A stretch of 64,000 nt of DNA from Streptomyces lydicus (GTDB lineage: Bacteria > Actinomycetota > Actinomycetes > Streptomycetales > Streptomycetaceae): contig NZ_CP017157.1 in assembly GCF_001729485.1 (NCBI RefSeq), forward strand, positions 4,712,001 to 4,776,000, written 5' to 3'. The position numbers were made by a program, and so were the translations under genes. The first letter of the stretch is position 1. Each line of letters opens with the position of its first letter. This document shows positions 1 through 7,701 of this stretch, piece after piece. The notes under the pieces were generated by a model. The model searched no databases and was not told the DNA's origin. It saw only the letters and a program-made list of their open reading frames with translations.

Positions 1-2248
1 GTGCGACGGTGTCCAGCGCGGTGCGCTCCCGGGCCAGCGCGCAGCTGCGCCGTACGAGGTCGGCGACCGCGGCGTGGAAGCGGGCCGCGATCAGCGCCGG
101 GGCGGTGCCGCGCCGCAGGTCGGCGATGACGGCGGCGAGCAGCGGCGCCGGGTCGGCGACCGTTTCGGCGGCCGCCGGTCGCCGCGGGTCCGCCGTCGAC
201 ACCCGCAGGTCGAAGGGGTAGCTGCCGGTGTCCTCGTCGACGGTCAGGGCCGCGGCTTCGAGCGCGACGGCGGCCTGGGCCTCGAATCCGGCGTGGTGGC
301 AGATCCCGGCGAGCGAGGAGACCGCGTCGAAGAGGCGGCCCATGCTGGAGGTGGGCACGCAGTTGAGGTCGCGTTCCAGTTGCCGGGCCAGCAGCCGCCG
401 TTCGTCGGGCGGGCACGCCGCGACGCACGGCAGGTCGTCGGACCAGTCGAGGCCGGCGGCGCGCAGGTGGGCCAGCGCCATCCGGTAGGGGCGCCGCACG
501 GTGGTGTCGCCACCGGGGAGCGGGACGTAGGCGAGCTGCCCGAAGCGGTGGTAGCGGTCGTAGTCGGCGAGCAGGATCTCCCCGCCCCAGACGGCGTGGT
601 CGTCGCCGTATCCGGTGCCGTCGAAGGCGACGCCGATGACCGGCCGGCCGCCGTCGAGGCCGTGTTCGGCCATGGCGGCGGCGATGTGCGCGTGGTGGTG
701 CTGGACGCGGACCAGGGGGCGGCCGTCGGTGTTGCGCTCGGCCCACCGGCCGGAGCGGTAGCCGGGATGCCGGTCCGCGGCGAGGAGTTGCGGGCGTACG
801 CCGGTCACCTGCTCCAGGTGGGCCTCCGCCCGCTCGAAGGCGACCTGGGTGGCGAAGTCGTCCATGTCGCCGATGTGTGCGGACAGCCAGGCGCGCCGCC
901 CCTCGGCCAGGCACAGCACGTTCTTCAGGTCGCCACCGGTCGCGAGCGCGGGCCGTACCGGCACCGGCAGCGGGACGGGGAGCGGCGCATGGCCCCGGGA
1001 ACGTCGGACGAACAGCGGCTCCCCGTCGCTGAGCCGGACCACCGAGTCGTCGCACGGGATACGGATCGGCCGGTCGTGGGTCAGCCACGCGTCGGCGAGC
1101 CGGGCCAGCCGCCGCAGGGCCTCCTCGTCGTCGGTGACGATCGGTTCGCCGGCGAGGTTGCCGCTGGTCATCACCAGCAGCCGGGGCCCGACAGGATCCC
1201 CGGGCAGGCCGAGCAGCAGGTGGTGCAGCGGGGTGTAGGGGAGCATCACGCCGAGGTCGGGGCTGCCCGGCGCGACCGCCTCGGACAGCGCCGGGGCGCC
1301 CGGGGCCCGGGCGGGGCCCGGGATGCGGCGCAGCAGGACGATCGGGCGCTGCGGCCCGGTCAGCAGGGCACGCTCCTCGGCCCGTACGCGCACCAGGTGT
1401 TCGACGTCGGCGAGGTGCCGGGCCATCAGGGCGAACGGCTTGTCGCCGCGGGCCTTGCGGCGGCGCAGCAGGGTGACGGCGGCGTCGTCGGAGGCGTCGC
1501 AGACGAGGTGGTAGCCGCCGAGGCCCTTGACTGCGACGATCGCGCCGTCGGCGAGCAGCCGGCGGGTGGCGGCGACCGGGTCGGGGCCGGGCGCGGGCCG
1601 GGGCGGCCGGCCGCGGTCGCCGGGATCGGCGGTCAGCAGGCGCAGCCGGGGGCCGCAGTCGTGGCAGGCGATGGGCTGGGCGTGGAACCGCCGGTCGGCC
1701 GGGTCGGCGTACTCCCGTGCGCATCGCCGGCACATCGGGAAGCGGTCCATGGTCGTCAGGGCCCGGTCGTACGGGAGCGCGTTGACGATGGTGAAGCGCG
1801 GGCCGCAGTGCGTACACGACACGAACGGGTGGCGGTGGCGGCGGTCGGCCGGGTCGGCCAGCTCGGCGAGGCAGGCGTCGCAGGTGGCGGCGTCCGGCGA
1901 GACCAGGGTGCGGGACGGGCCGTGGCCATGGGAGGGAAGGATGCGGAAGCCGGGCTCACCGACGACGGCGATGTCCTCGCGCTCGACGGCCTCCACGACG
2001 GCCAGCGGGGGCGCCTCGCCGCTGATCCGTTCGCCGAACCGGGCGAGCGCCTCGGGCCCGCCCTCGACTTCGGCGACCACGCCCTCGCCGGTGTTGGTGA
2101 CGTGGCCGACCAGGCCCAGCCCGGTGGCGAGGGTGTGCACGAAGGGGCGGAAGCCGACGCCCTGGACGACACCGCGCACGGTGATGCGGCGGCGCGCGGT
2201 GAGCGCGGGGGCCGTCGCGGGGGTGCGGTCGACCTGCCCGGTGGTCAT
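1..2248 (-). CDS. hypF: Carbamoyltransferase HypF, partial at the window edge
   Basis: HypF makes the carbamoyl-derived cyanide ligands of the [NiFe]-hydrogenase active-site iron, passing them to HypE. The reading frame is open from an ATG at 2248 to the left edge (about 749 codons), so the C-terminal end is missing. An N-terminal acylphosphatase domain begins with [10 protein letters not shown] (residues about 27-36). It is followed by zinc-finger pairs (CDAC, CTHC, CRRC, CHDC), a YrdC-like domain, and a Kae1-like domain with the HHHAHIAA metal motif. The ATG overlaps the hypB stop by four bases (ATGA), implying translational coupling. hypC, hypD and hypE are not in the window and may lie beyond the left edge. 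Confidence 0.95.
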   Translation of the reverse strand, partial: MTTGQVDRTPATAPALTARRRITVRGVVQGVGFRPFVHTLATGLGLVGHVTNTGEGVVAEVEGGPEALARFGERISGEAPPLAVVEAVEREDIAVVGEPGFRILPSHGHGPSRTLVSPDAATCDACLAELADPADRRHRHPFVSCTHCGPRFTIVNALPYDRALTTMDRFPMCRRCAREYADPADRRFHAQPIACHDCGPRLRLLTADPGDRGRPPRPAPGPDPVAATRRLLADGAIVAVKGLGGYHLVCDASDDAAVTLLRRRKARGDKPFALMARHLADVEHLVRVRAEERALLTGPQRPIVLLRRIPGPARAPGAPALSEAVAPGSPDLGVMLPYTPLHHLLLGLPGDPVGPRLLVMTSGNLAGEPIVTDDEEALRRLARLADAWLTHDRPIRIPCDDSVVRLSDGEPLFVRRSRGHAPLPVPLPVPVRPALATGGDLKNVLCLAEGRRAWLSAHIGDMDDFATQVAFERAEAHLEQVTGVRPQLLAADRHPGYRSGRWAERNTDGRPLVRVQHHHAHIAAAMAEHGLDGGRPVIGVAFDGTGYGDDHAVWGGEILLADYDRYHRFGQLAYVPLPGGDTTVRRPYRMALAHLRAAGLDWSDDLPCVAACPPDERRLLARQLERDLNCVPTSSMGRLFDAVSSLAGICHHAGFEAQAAVALEAAALTVDEDTGSYPFDLRVSTADPRRPAAAETVADPAPLLAAVIADLRRGTAPALIAARFHAAVADLVRRSCALARERTALDTVA

Positions 2249-3057
2249 GAGCGGCTCGGCGCCACGGAACCCGGGTCGGCCCGGTGGGAGTGGCCGCCCG
2301 CCAACCGGGGGGCATGGGTGTGGTTCACGTCGCGCGGCTGGATCTCCTCGGCGTCGTGGGCGTGGTGGGACTTGCGGGTCATGACCGGGATGTGCACCGG
2401 CGCTCCGTCGCGCGCCGCCAGCGCCCGGTCCAGCAGCGCTCCGTCGCCCTCGCCGTGCCGCGCCGAGGTGAGGACGACCTCGACGCCGGGGTTGATCCGT
2501 TCGACGTTGGCGCGGAACTCCGTCTCGTCGAAGGAGACCGCTTCGGCGATGTCGGTCTTGGTGACCACGACCAGATGGGCGAGCCCGAAGGCGGTGGGGT
2601 ACTTCAGCGGCTTGTCCTCGCCCTCGGTCACCGACGCCAGCACGACCCGCAGCGTCTCCCCCAGGTCGTAGGAGGCGGGGCAGACGAGGTTGCCGACGTT
2701 CTCGATGAACAGCAGCCGGGTGTCGACGGGCAGCCAGCCGTGCAGGTGCCCGCCAAGCATCTCGGCCTCCAGGTGGCACAGCCCGTCGGTGAGGATCTGC
2801 TTGACGGGGACGCCGGAGCGGGCGAGACGTACCGCGTCGTTCTCGGTGGCCAGGTCGGCGGTGAGGGCGGCGACGGGGATGTCGCGGCGGCGGGCGAGGG
2901 TGAGTTCGCGCTCCAGCAGGGCGGTCTTGCCGCTGCCGGGGCTGGAGAGCAGATTGACGACCGCGGTGCCCCGGGTCGCGAGGTCCTCACGCAGGGTGTG
3001 GGCGCAGGCGTCGTTCTTGGCGAGGACCGCCTGCTGCAGGTCGACGACACGGCACAT
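2245..3057 (-). CDS. hypB: Hydrogenase nickel incorporation GTPase HypB
   Basis: HypB is the SIMIBI GTPase that delivers Ni2+ to the hydrogenase large subunit together with HypA. The P-loop SSPGSGKT is at residues 38-45 and a TKTD guanine-specificity motif lies near residue 190. Length is 270 aa. The histidine-rich stretch, usually near the N terminus in this family, is here in the C-terminal tail (SHHAHDAEE, NHTHAP, GGHSHRA). It sits three bases after hypA and overlaps hypF. Identity is secure; a nickel-storage role for the tail is inference. Confidence 0.95.
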   Translation of the reverse strand: MCRVVDLQQAVLAKNDACAHTLREDLATRGTAVVNLLSSPGSGKTALLERELTLARRRDIPVAALTADLATENDAVRLARSGVPVKQILTDGLCHLEAEMLGGHLHGWLPVDTRLLFIENVGNLVCPASYDLGETLRVVLASVTEGEDKPLKYPTAFGLAHLVVVTKTDIAEAVSFDETEFRANVERINPGVEVVLTSARHGEGDGALLDRALAARDGAPVHIPVMTRKSHHAHDAEEIQPRDVNHTHAPRLAGGHSHRADPGSVAPSRS

Positions 3058-3060
3058 GGT

Positions 3061-3441
3061 TCAGCGCTCCTGGTGAATCGGTCGGTGTGCCGGGGCGTCG
3101 TCCCAGCACACGCTGGAGATCTGCAGTTCACGGCCGGACAGCAGCTCGGCCGTCGCGCCGCCGCAGGCCGGGCAGCTCAGCCGTGGCGGCATGCCCGTGG
3201 ACCAGGTGTGGGCGCACGGGCCGCAGCGGGCGCGGGCCGGCACCGGGTCCAGCACGAGTTCCGCGCCCTCCAACTGCGTTCCTGCACAGGCGAGTTCGAA
3301 GGAGAAGGCCAGCGCATCGGGGACCACTCCGGCCAGTTCGCCGACCTGGAGCCGGACGCTGCGCACCGCGGTGGCCCCGGCGGGCCGCGCTGCGCCCTCG
3401 ACCTGCTCCACGACCGCGAGCGCGATGGACATCTCGTGCAT
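3061..3441 (-). CDS. hypA: Hydrogenase maturation nickel chaperone HypA
   Basis: This small metallochaperone hands nickel to the hydrogenase large subunit with HypB. The protein has 126 aa, the usual family length. It begins MHEMSIALAVVEQVE, where His2 is the conserved Ni ligand. Two CxxC pairs (CGPC and CPAC, residues about 77-98) form the structural zinc site. It lies immediately upstream of hypB with a three-base gap. The gap of about 130 bases to the preceding microprotein gene is the largest in this part of the operon, so a secondary promoter there is possible. Confidence 0.94.
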   Translation of the reverse strand: MHEMSIALAVVEQVEGAARPAGATAVRSVRLQVGELAGVVPDALAFSFELACAGTQLEGAELVLDPVPARARCGPCAHTWSTGMPPRLSCPACGGATAELLSGRELQISSVCWDDAPAHRPIHQER

Positions 3442-3569
3442 TTGTCCCTCTCTGGTGCGGGGACGACCGGGTGCCGCTCGGCTTCATTAGACGGCGGCGC
3501 CGCGGGGTGGCCGGGGTGCCTCGCCGGGGCGGCGGGGCGCTGTACGTCGTTCGGTGCAGCGCGGTGGGG

Positions 3570-3674
3570 TCACATGGACCGCATGCGCAGGTACCGCTTG
3601 AGGTCGGGGAGCATGTTCTTCAGGAGGAGGGCGAACGCGGCGGCGGCCGCGCCGCTCAGCACGAACTTCAGCAT
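3570..3674 (-). CDS. 34-aa membrane-associated microprotein of the hydrogenase cluster (DUF6893-like)
   Basis: A 34-residue protein starts with an ATG that overlaps the end of the maturation protease gene by seven bases. It has a short basic start, one hydrophobic helix (residues about 4-18, alanine and leucine rich) and a basic tail ending LKRYLRMRSM. Length and composition match the small actinobacterial DUF6893 family as I remember it; I could not verify this. The tight overlap argues that it is translated with the operon. A single-pass membrane anchor or helper for the hydrogenase is inference. Confidence 0.6.
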   Translation of the reverse strand: MLKFVLSGAAAAAFALLLKNMLPDLKRYLRMRSM

Positions 3675-4342
3675 GGCGTGGTGTTCCTCTCGGTGGGGTG
3701 GGATCCGGCGACGGCCGGGGCCGGCTCGTCGGCGGTTTCGGCCGCGGGTTCCCCGGCGGGTGCCTCGGTGGGTTCCTCGGTGGGTTCCTCGGTGCCGGCC
3801 GGGCCGGTGTCCGCCGCGCCGGCCGGTGGTTCCGGATCGGCGCCGACGAGTCGCCGGATCATGCGTACGGCCTCGTCGACGGCGGCGTCGACCGGCTGGC
3901 TGAGCCCGATGCCCTCGGCGAGGTCGGCGGGTTCGCAGCCGAGGACCATGACGCGCCGCGGGCGGCGGCCGCCGGTGCCCGCGCTGAGCGTGTCGAGCAG
4001 CGCGAGCACCGCGTCGGGGGTCATGTGGTGCCCGTCCAGCGCGGTGTCCCGGGTGCGGGTGGCGGCCGGGTCGGTGGCGTCGAGCAGGTGCAGGGTGCCG
4101 GGTTCGGTGCCGCGCGCGGTGGCGTCCACGAGCAGGACGGTGTGGTAGCCGTCCAGCATCTGGTAGGCGAGATGGATGCCCCGTACGCCGGCGTCGATCA
4201 CCTCGACGCCTTCGGGCAGGGGGTGTTCGCCGAGCCGGCGGACGGCCTCGACGCCGAATCCGTCGTCCCCGAGGAAGATGTTGCCGACCCCGGCGATCAG
4301 GGTTCTGCCGGGCGGCGGGGCGAAGGGTGCGGCGGCGTTCAC
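3668..4342 (-). CDS. [NiFe]-hydrogenase maturation endopeptidase (HyaD/HycI family)
   Basis: This protease removes the C-terminal extension of the hydrogenase large subunit after nickel insertion. The family signature GVGNIFLGDDGFGVE is at residues about 18-32, and the later nickel-binding region DGHHMTPD is near residue 104. The GTG start overlaps the stop of the preceding gene (GTGA). The core is about 165 aa. A low-complexity tail rich in Glu, Pro and Thr (PTEEPTEEPTEAP) follows and has no counterpart in E. coli HyaD or HycI. The likely substrate is the large subunit encoded at 7698-9482. Confidence 0.9.
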   Translation of the reverse strand: MNAAAPFAPPPGRTLIAGVGNIFLGDDGFGVEAVRRLGEHPLPEGVEVIDAGVRGIHLAYQMLDGYHTVLLVDATARGTEPGTLHLLDATDPAATRTRDTALDGHHMTPDAVLALLDTLSAGTGGRRPRRVMVLGCEPADLAEGIGLSQPVDAAVDEAVRMIRRLVGADPEPPAGAADTGPAGTEEPTEEPTEAPAGEPAAETADEPAPAVAGSHPTERNTTPC

Positions 4343-5763
4343 GCGTCCTCCAGGGGGGCGATCTCATCGGGTTGGAAGTACAGGAACCGGCCCTGCTCCC
4401 GCCGGATGTCGGCGCCCGGGTCGCCCTCGACGGTCACCGCGAGGTGCACCCCGCCGTCGACGTCGTGCAGGACCGCCTCGACCTGTGCCGTACGGCCCTG
4501 GAGGAAGAGGTCCTGGGCGTCGGTGCGGCGCAGGCCCGGGTTCAGCAGCACCCGGCTGCCGGCGCCGACCGACCGCCCGTCGACGGTGATCCGGTCGCGT
4601 GCGGGGTCGACGCTGCGGTCGCTCTCCGGGTCCCACCAGGGGGTGCCCGGTCGGACGCCGGGGACGCCGGGGGCGGTCAGTTCGTCCGGGGCGGCCGGGC
4701 CTGGGGCCGTGACCTCGCGCAGCGCCCGTACGGCACCGTGGAGGCGTTCCAGCACCTCCGGCGGCATGGTGTCCGCCAGGTCGATGACCTCGGCGGCCCG
4801 CGGGTCGGTGCCGCGTGCCTCGCGCTTCTCCTCGTCGGTCAGGGCCGCGGTGCGCAGCGTGAGGATCTCGTCGATCTCCAGCGCGTCGTAGAGCGCACCG
4901 GGGCTTTCGGGGGCGATGGCCGGGTGGTCCTCCAGGATGATCGGTGCGGAGAGCACCACGTCGGCCCGGCCCGACTCCCCGGCCAGCACCGGCCAGGTGT
5001 GCTCGTTACGGCAGGAGGCGACGGCGGCCCCGGCCCATTCGGGCGGGTCGGTCATGGACAGGAACGCGCCGGCGCTCAGGCCCAGGAAGAGGTGCGCGCC
5101 GACCAGGGAGTGCGGCAGCGCCGCGTTCCGGTCGGCGCCGGTGTCGCCCGGCGTCCAGTCGCTGGTGTTCTCCACGGTCGCGGTCAGCCGCAGCGTCCCA
5201 TAGGGGCCGTCGAGCTGACGCGCGGTCAGGCGCACCCGGCCGTCGATCCGGGCGCGGGTGCGCACCAGTCGGCCGACGGTCCGGCCGTCCGCGTCGAGCA
5301 CCGGCTCGGTCTCCTCACCCGCCGGCCGGGTGAAGGGGACGGTCAGGCCCTCGGTGGTCAGCTCGGCGACCTCGGCGTCCAGCGTGACGCGCTCCTCGGT
5401 GCCCTCGTCCCAGGGGACCAGCACCCGGTCGGGCAGTTCGAGCCGGTCGACGGGGTGGAACGTGCCGTCCGCGCCCAGGCGTTGGACGGTACGGCGCTGG
5501 GCGTGCAGGAACCGCACCTCGGCAGAGAGCCGGGCGCCGGGCCGGGGCTCCATGAGGCATTCGGTGCGCTGGAGGGAGTGCTCCGCGCTTCCGGCGCCCC
5601 AGTGCGGCGGTACGAGCACGCCGAACTGCCAGCGCATCCGGTTCTTGGCCGCGGAAGCCCGGTACGGGTAGAGCACATAGCCTTCAAACAGCACCGCGTC
5701 CGCCACGTGGCGGGCGGCGGCGAAGCGGTCCGCCGTCTCGTCGGGCAGGACGCTGGTCGTCAC
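4339..5763 (-). CDS. Hydrogenase-cluster protein of unknown function (474 aa)
   Basis: The 474-aa protein sits between the hydrogenase structural genes and the maturation protease. It overlaps its neighbours on both sides by four bases, so it is almost certainly part of the operon. I do not recognise a catalytic domain. There is no signal peptide or membrane span and few cysteines. The N-terminal region contains LFEGYVLYPYRASAAKN and PHWGAGSAEHS. The middle resembles a beta-rich domain, and residues near 330 carry a conserved-looking helical stretch (LYDALEIDEILTLRT). The GTG start at 5763 is chosen because it gives the GTGA overlap. Similar genes accompany actinobacterial high-affinity hydrogenases, so an accessory role is likely. 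Confidence 0.85.
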   Translation of the reverse strand: MTTSVLPDETADRFAAARHVADAVLFEGYVLYPYRASAAKNRMRWQFGVLVPPHWGAGSAEHSLQRTECLMEPRPGARLSAEVRFLHAQRRTVQRLGADGTFHPVDRLELPDRVLVPWDEGTEERVTLDAEVAELTTEGLTVPFTRPAGEETEPVLDADGRTVGRLVRTRARIDGRVRLTARQLDGPYGTLRLTATVENTSDWTPGDTGADRNAALPHSLVGAHLFLGLSAGAFLSMTDPPEWAGAAVASCRNEHTWPVLAGESGRADVVLSAPIILEDHPAIAPESPGALYDALEIDEILTLRTAALTDEEKREARGTDPRAAEVIDLADTMPPEVLERLHGAVRALREVTAPGPAAPDELTAPGVPGVRPGTPWWDPESDRSVDPARDRITVDGRSVGAGSRVLLNPGLRRTDAQDLFLQGRTAQVEAVLHDVDGGVHLAVTVEGDPGADIRREQGRFLYFQPDEIAPLEDA

Positions 5764-6470
5764 GGCAGGGTCCTCTCGGTGACGGGGCGGGCGGCGGCGC
5801 CGGACAGCAGGCGGGCGCGCGGGGTGGGCGGCGGCTCGGGGTCTCCGGCCTCGGCGAGCAGTGCCTCGACGGCGGCCTGCCAGGAGGGCAGGGCGCGCCG
5901 GGAGCGGTAGGCGAGCAGCGCGTCGAGGGTTTCCCGGGGCAGTCGCAGCCAGCCGCAGCCGGGGAAGTGCGTCTCGGTCATCTCCTGCCAGACCGCCACC
6001 GGCATCCGTACGGACGCTTCCTTGTTCCAGGACACCGGCTGGACCTGGAAGCCGCCGGCGCCGGCGAAGACCGTGCCGGAGAAGAGCAGCAGCAGCGGGA
6101 CCTCGCCGTCGCGCAGGGCGTGGAAGTAGCGGCCGGCGGCGACGTCCAGGTCGTAGCTGCAGGGGACGGGGAGGTCGATCTCGGTCTCGCCGGTGAAGCC
6201 GGGGACGACGAGGGAGACCTGGGCGAACTGCAGGGGGTGCAGGGTGCCGCCCCAGCGGGACCGTTCGCCGAAGAGGTCGGCGAGTGCCTCGGCCTCGTCG
6301 TCGCGGTAGCCGCGCCGGGCCGGTTCGATGCGGAGCTGGCAGCGCAGGGCGATGGCGTGCACCCGGGTCGCGGGGTCGGGGGCGGTGATGCGGAGCCGGA
6401 AGAGGAGGGTGGGGGCGGCGGCGTAGCGGTCGGCGCGGACGCCGGTGCAGTCGAAGGACACCTCGGTCAC
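5760..6470 (-). CDS. Hydrogenase-cluster protein, DUF6084-like
   Basis: The 236-aa protein is encoded in the hydrogenase operon, with GTGA overlaps both upstream and downstream. It begins VTEVSFDCTGVRADRYAA and looks like a compact beta-rich soluble protein with many aromatic residues. It has no signal peptide or membrane segment. I believe it corresponds to the DUF6084 family, which recurs beside actinobacterial high-affinity [NiFe]-hydrogenases, but that is recalled, not searched. No enzymatic motif is visible. Assembly, stabilisation or complex building for the hydrogenase is the best inference from context. Confidence 0.82.
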   Translation of the reverse strand: MTEVSFDCTGVRADRYAAAPTLLFRLRITAPDPATRVHAIALRCQLRIEPARRGYRDDEAEALADLFGERSRWGGTLHPLQFAQVSLVVPGFTGETEIDLPVPCSYDLDVAAGRYFHALRDGEVPLLLLFSGTVFAGAGGFQVQPVSWNKEASVRMPVAVWQEMTETHFPGCGWLRLPRETLDALLAYRSRRALPSWQAAVEALLAEAGDPEPPPTPRARLLSGAAARPVTERTLP

Positions 6471-7135
6471 GGCAGGTCGTCCTCCTTCGGCGCGCGGGCC
6501 CGGCGGGCGACCGTGGTGAAGAAGTCGTTGAGTGCGGCGCGGGCCTCGGCGCCGCCGTCGAAGCCGTGCCACAGCAGCCGCATCCGGCCGACGAGTTCGT
6601 AGCAGGCGTCCACCGGCACCAGGTAGCAGTCGATGCGGCCTTCGGCACGGCGCAGCAGCAGCGCCTCGACGTCCGGCCGGAGCAGGGCCGGCAGCCGGCT
6701 GCCGTCGAGCACGGTCTGCCAGGTGGCCGGGTCGAGTTCGCTCTCGGTGGCACCGGCCGGGCTGGGGTAGAGCGCGACCAGCCGGTCCAGTGCCGAGTTG
6801 CGCAGGAAGAAGGCGACGCCGACCGGGATCTGCAGCAGGTCCCAGGCCGCCTCGTCGAGGGTGTGGCCGGCGTCGACGAGGTAGCGGTCGGGGACCGTGC
6901 GGAACTGCCCGGTGCCGGCGCCGGGCCGGTCGAAGAGCAGCGCGCAGGGGGTGCAGGCGCAGGCCAGGGCACGGTTCCTGGTGTCGACGAGGTGGCGGTG
7001 GTTGTGCTCGGCGAGCACCACGCCGCACAGTTCGCAGCGCTCGGGGGTGGGCGGCTTCGGCGCGCGGAAACGGCGCAGGCCGCGGTGCGCGGCGGACGGT
7101 CCGAGGCGCGTGTGCGCCGTCTGTGGGGCGGTCAC
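6467..7135 (-). CDS. Zinc-ribbon hydrogenase-cluster protein, DUF5947-like
   Basis: The 222-aa protein has an N-terminal cysteine cluster: CELC (about residue 28) followed some 20 residues later by CACTPC. This suggests a zinc ribbon or a metal/Fe-S site. The remainder contains an alpha/beta domain with repeated LLRR and YLVPVDACYELVGR segments. I associate it with DUF5947, seen in actinobacterial hydrogenase loci. The GTG start at 7135 overlaps the NifU-like stop (GTGA). A longer frame to 7246 is open but lacks that coupling. Function is unknown; delivery or stabilisation of Fe-S clusters is a possible role given the cysteines and the NifU-like neighbour. Confidence 0.82.
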   Translation of the reverse strand: MTAPQTAHTRLGPSAAHRGLRRFRAPKPPTPERCELCGVVLAEHNHRHLVDTRNRALACACTPCALLFDRPGAGTGQFRTVPDRYLVDAGHTLDEAAWDLLQIPVGVAFFLRNSALDRLVALYPSPAGATESELDPATWQTVLDGSRLPALLRPDVEALLLRRAEGRIDCYLVPVDACYELVGRMRLLWHGFDGGAEARAALNDFFTTVARRARAPKEDDLP

Positions 7136-7701
7136 GAGGCGGTGGCGGCGGTCGGTGGCCGGCGGGAGATCTGCAGCAGTGCCGGCTCGGGCCCGGTCGT
7201 GGCCGTCTCCCACCCCACCTCGGTCACCTCGGGTGCGAAGCAGCACACGGCGGCCTCCACGGCCTGCTGGGCGGCCTGGGAGGTGCTCGGGCAGCCGCAG
7301 CCGCCGGAGTCCGCCGTCCGCAGTCGCAGCACTCCGGTGTCCGCGTCGAACCCGGCCACTTCGGCCGGGTGTTGGCGGCGGACGCTGTCGAGGGCGCGGT
7401 CGATGCGGGCCGCGGTGCTCTCGGGATGCAGGTCGTGCAGGACCAGCAGGCCGGTCACCAGCTCGTCACCCAGCAGCGCGGCCCGCAGGACGCCGTGGTC
7501 CGCGCCGCGCTCCAGGTGGTGTGCGAGGCGGGCCAGTCCGGCGCCGTAGTAGTCCATCAGGACGCGGACGAGTTCCTCGGCGGCGGCGCTGACCTCGGGG
7601 TCGTCGCGCCGGGCCAGCCGGTCGAGGACGTCCTCGACGCGGCGGCCGGCTTCCTCGGCGTGCGGCGCGGCGGCCGTTTCGCGCGCGGTTGCGGCGCTCA
7701 T
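7132..7701 (-). CDS. NifU-like Fe-S scaffold-type protein of the hydrogenase operon
   Basis: The 189-aa protein starts at an ATG that overlaps the end of the large-subunit gene (ATGA). The first 100 residues are helical. The C-terminal part carries GGCGCPSTSQAAQQAVEAA and a downstream CC pair, resembling the cysteine-bearing C-terminal domain of NifU/Nfu proteins. The motif is CGC rather than the classical CxxC, so cluster binding is likely but the geometry may differ. Position directly after hhyL suggests service to the Fe-S-rich small subunit. Confidence 0.82.
   Translation of the reverse strand: MSAATARETAAAPHAEEAGRRVEDVLDRLARRDDPEVSAAAEELVRVLMDYYGAGLARLAHHLERGADHGVLRAALLGDELVTGLLVLHDLHPESTAARIDRALDSVRRQHPAEVAGFDADTGVLRLRTADSGGCGCPSTSQAAQQAVEAAVCCFAPEVTEVGWETATTGPEPALLQISRRPPTAATAS

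Noticed and set aside
74..2671. 865-codon open frame on the plus strand
   Set aside because: It is the antisense shadow of hypF/hypB. Its product is low-complexity Gly/Arg/Val-rich with no family motif, while the minus strand encodes a full HypF.
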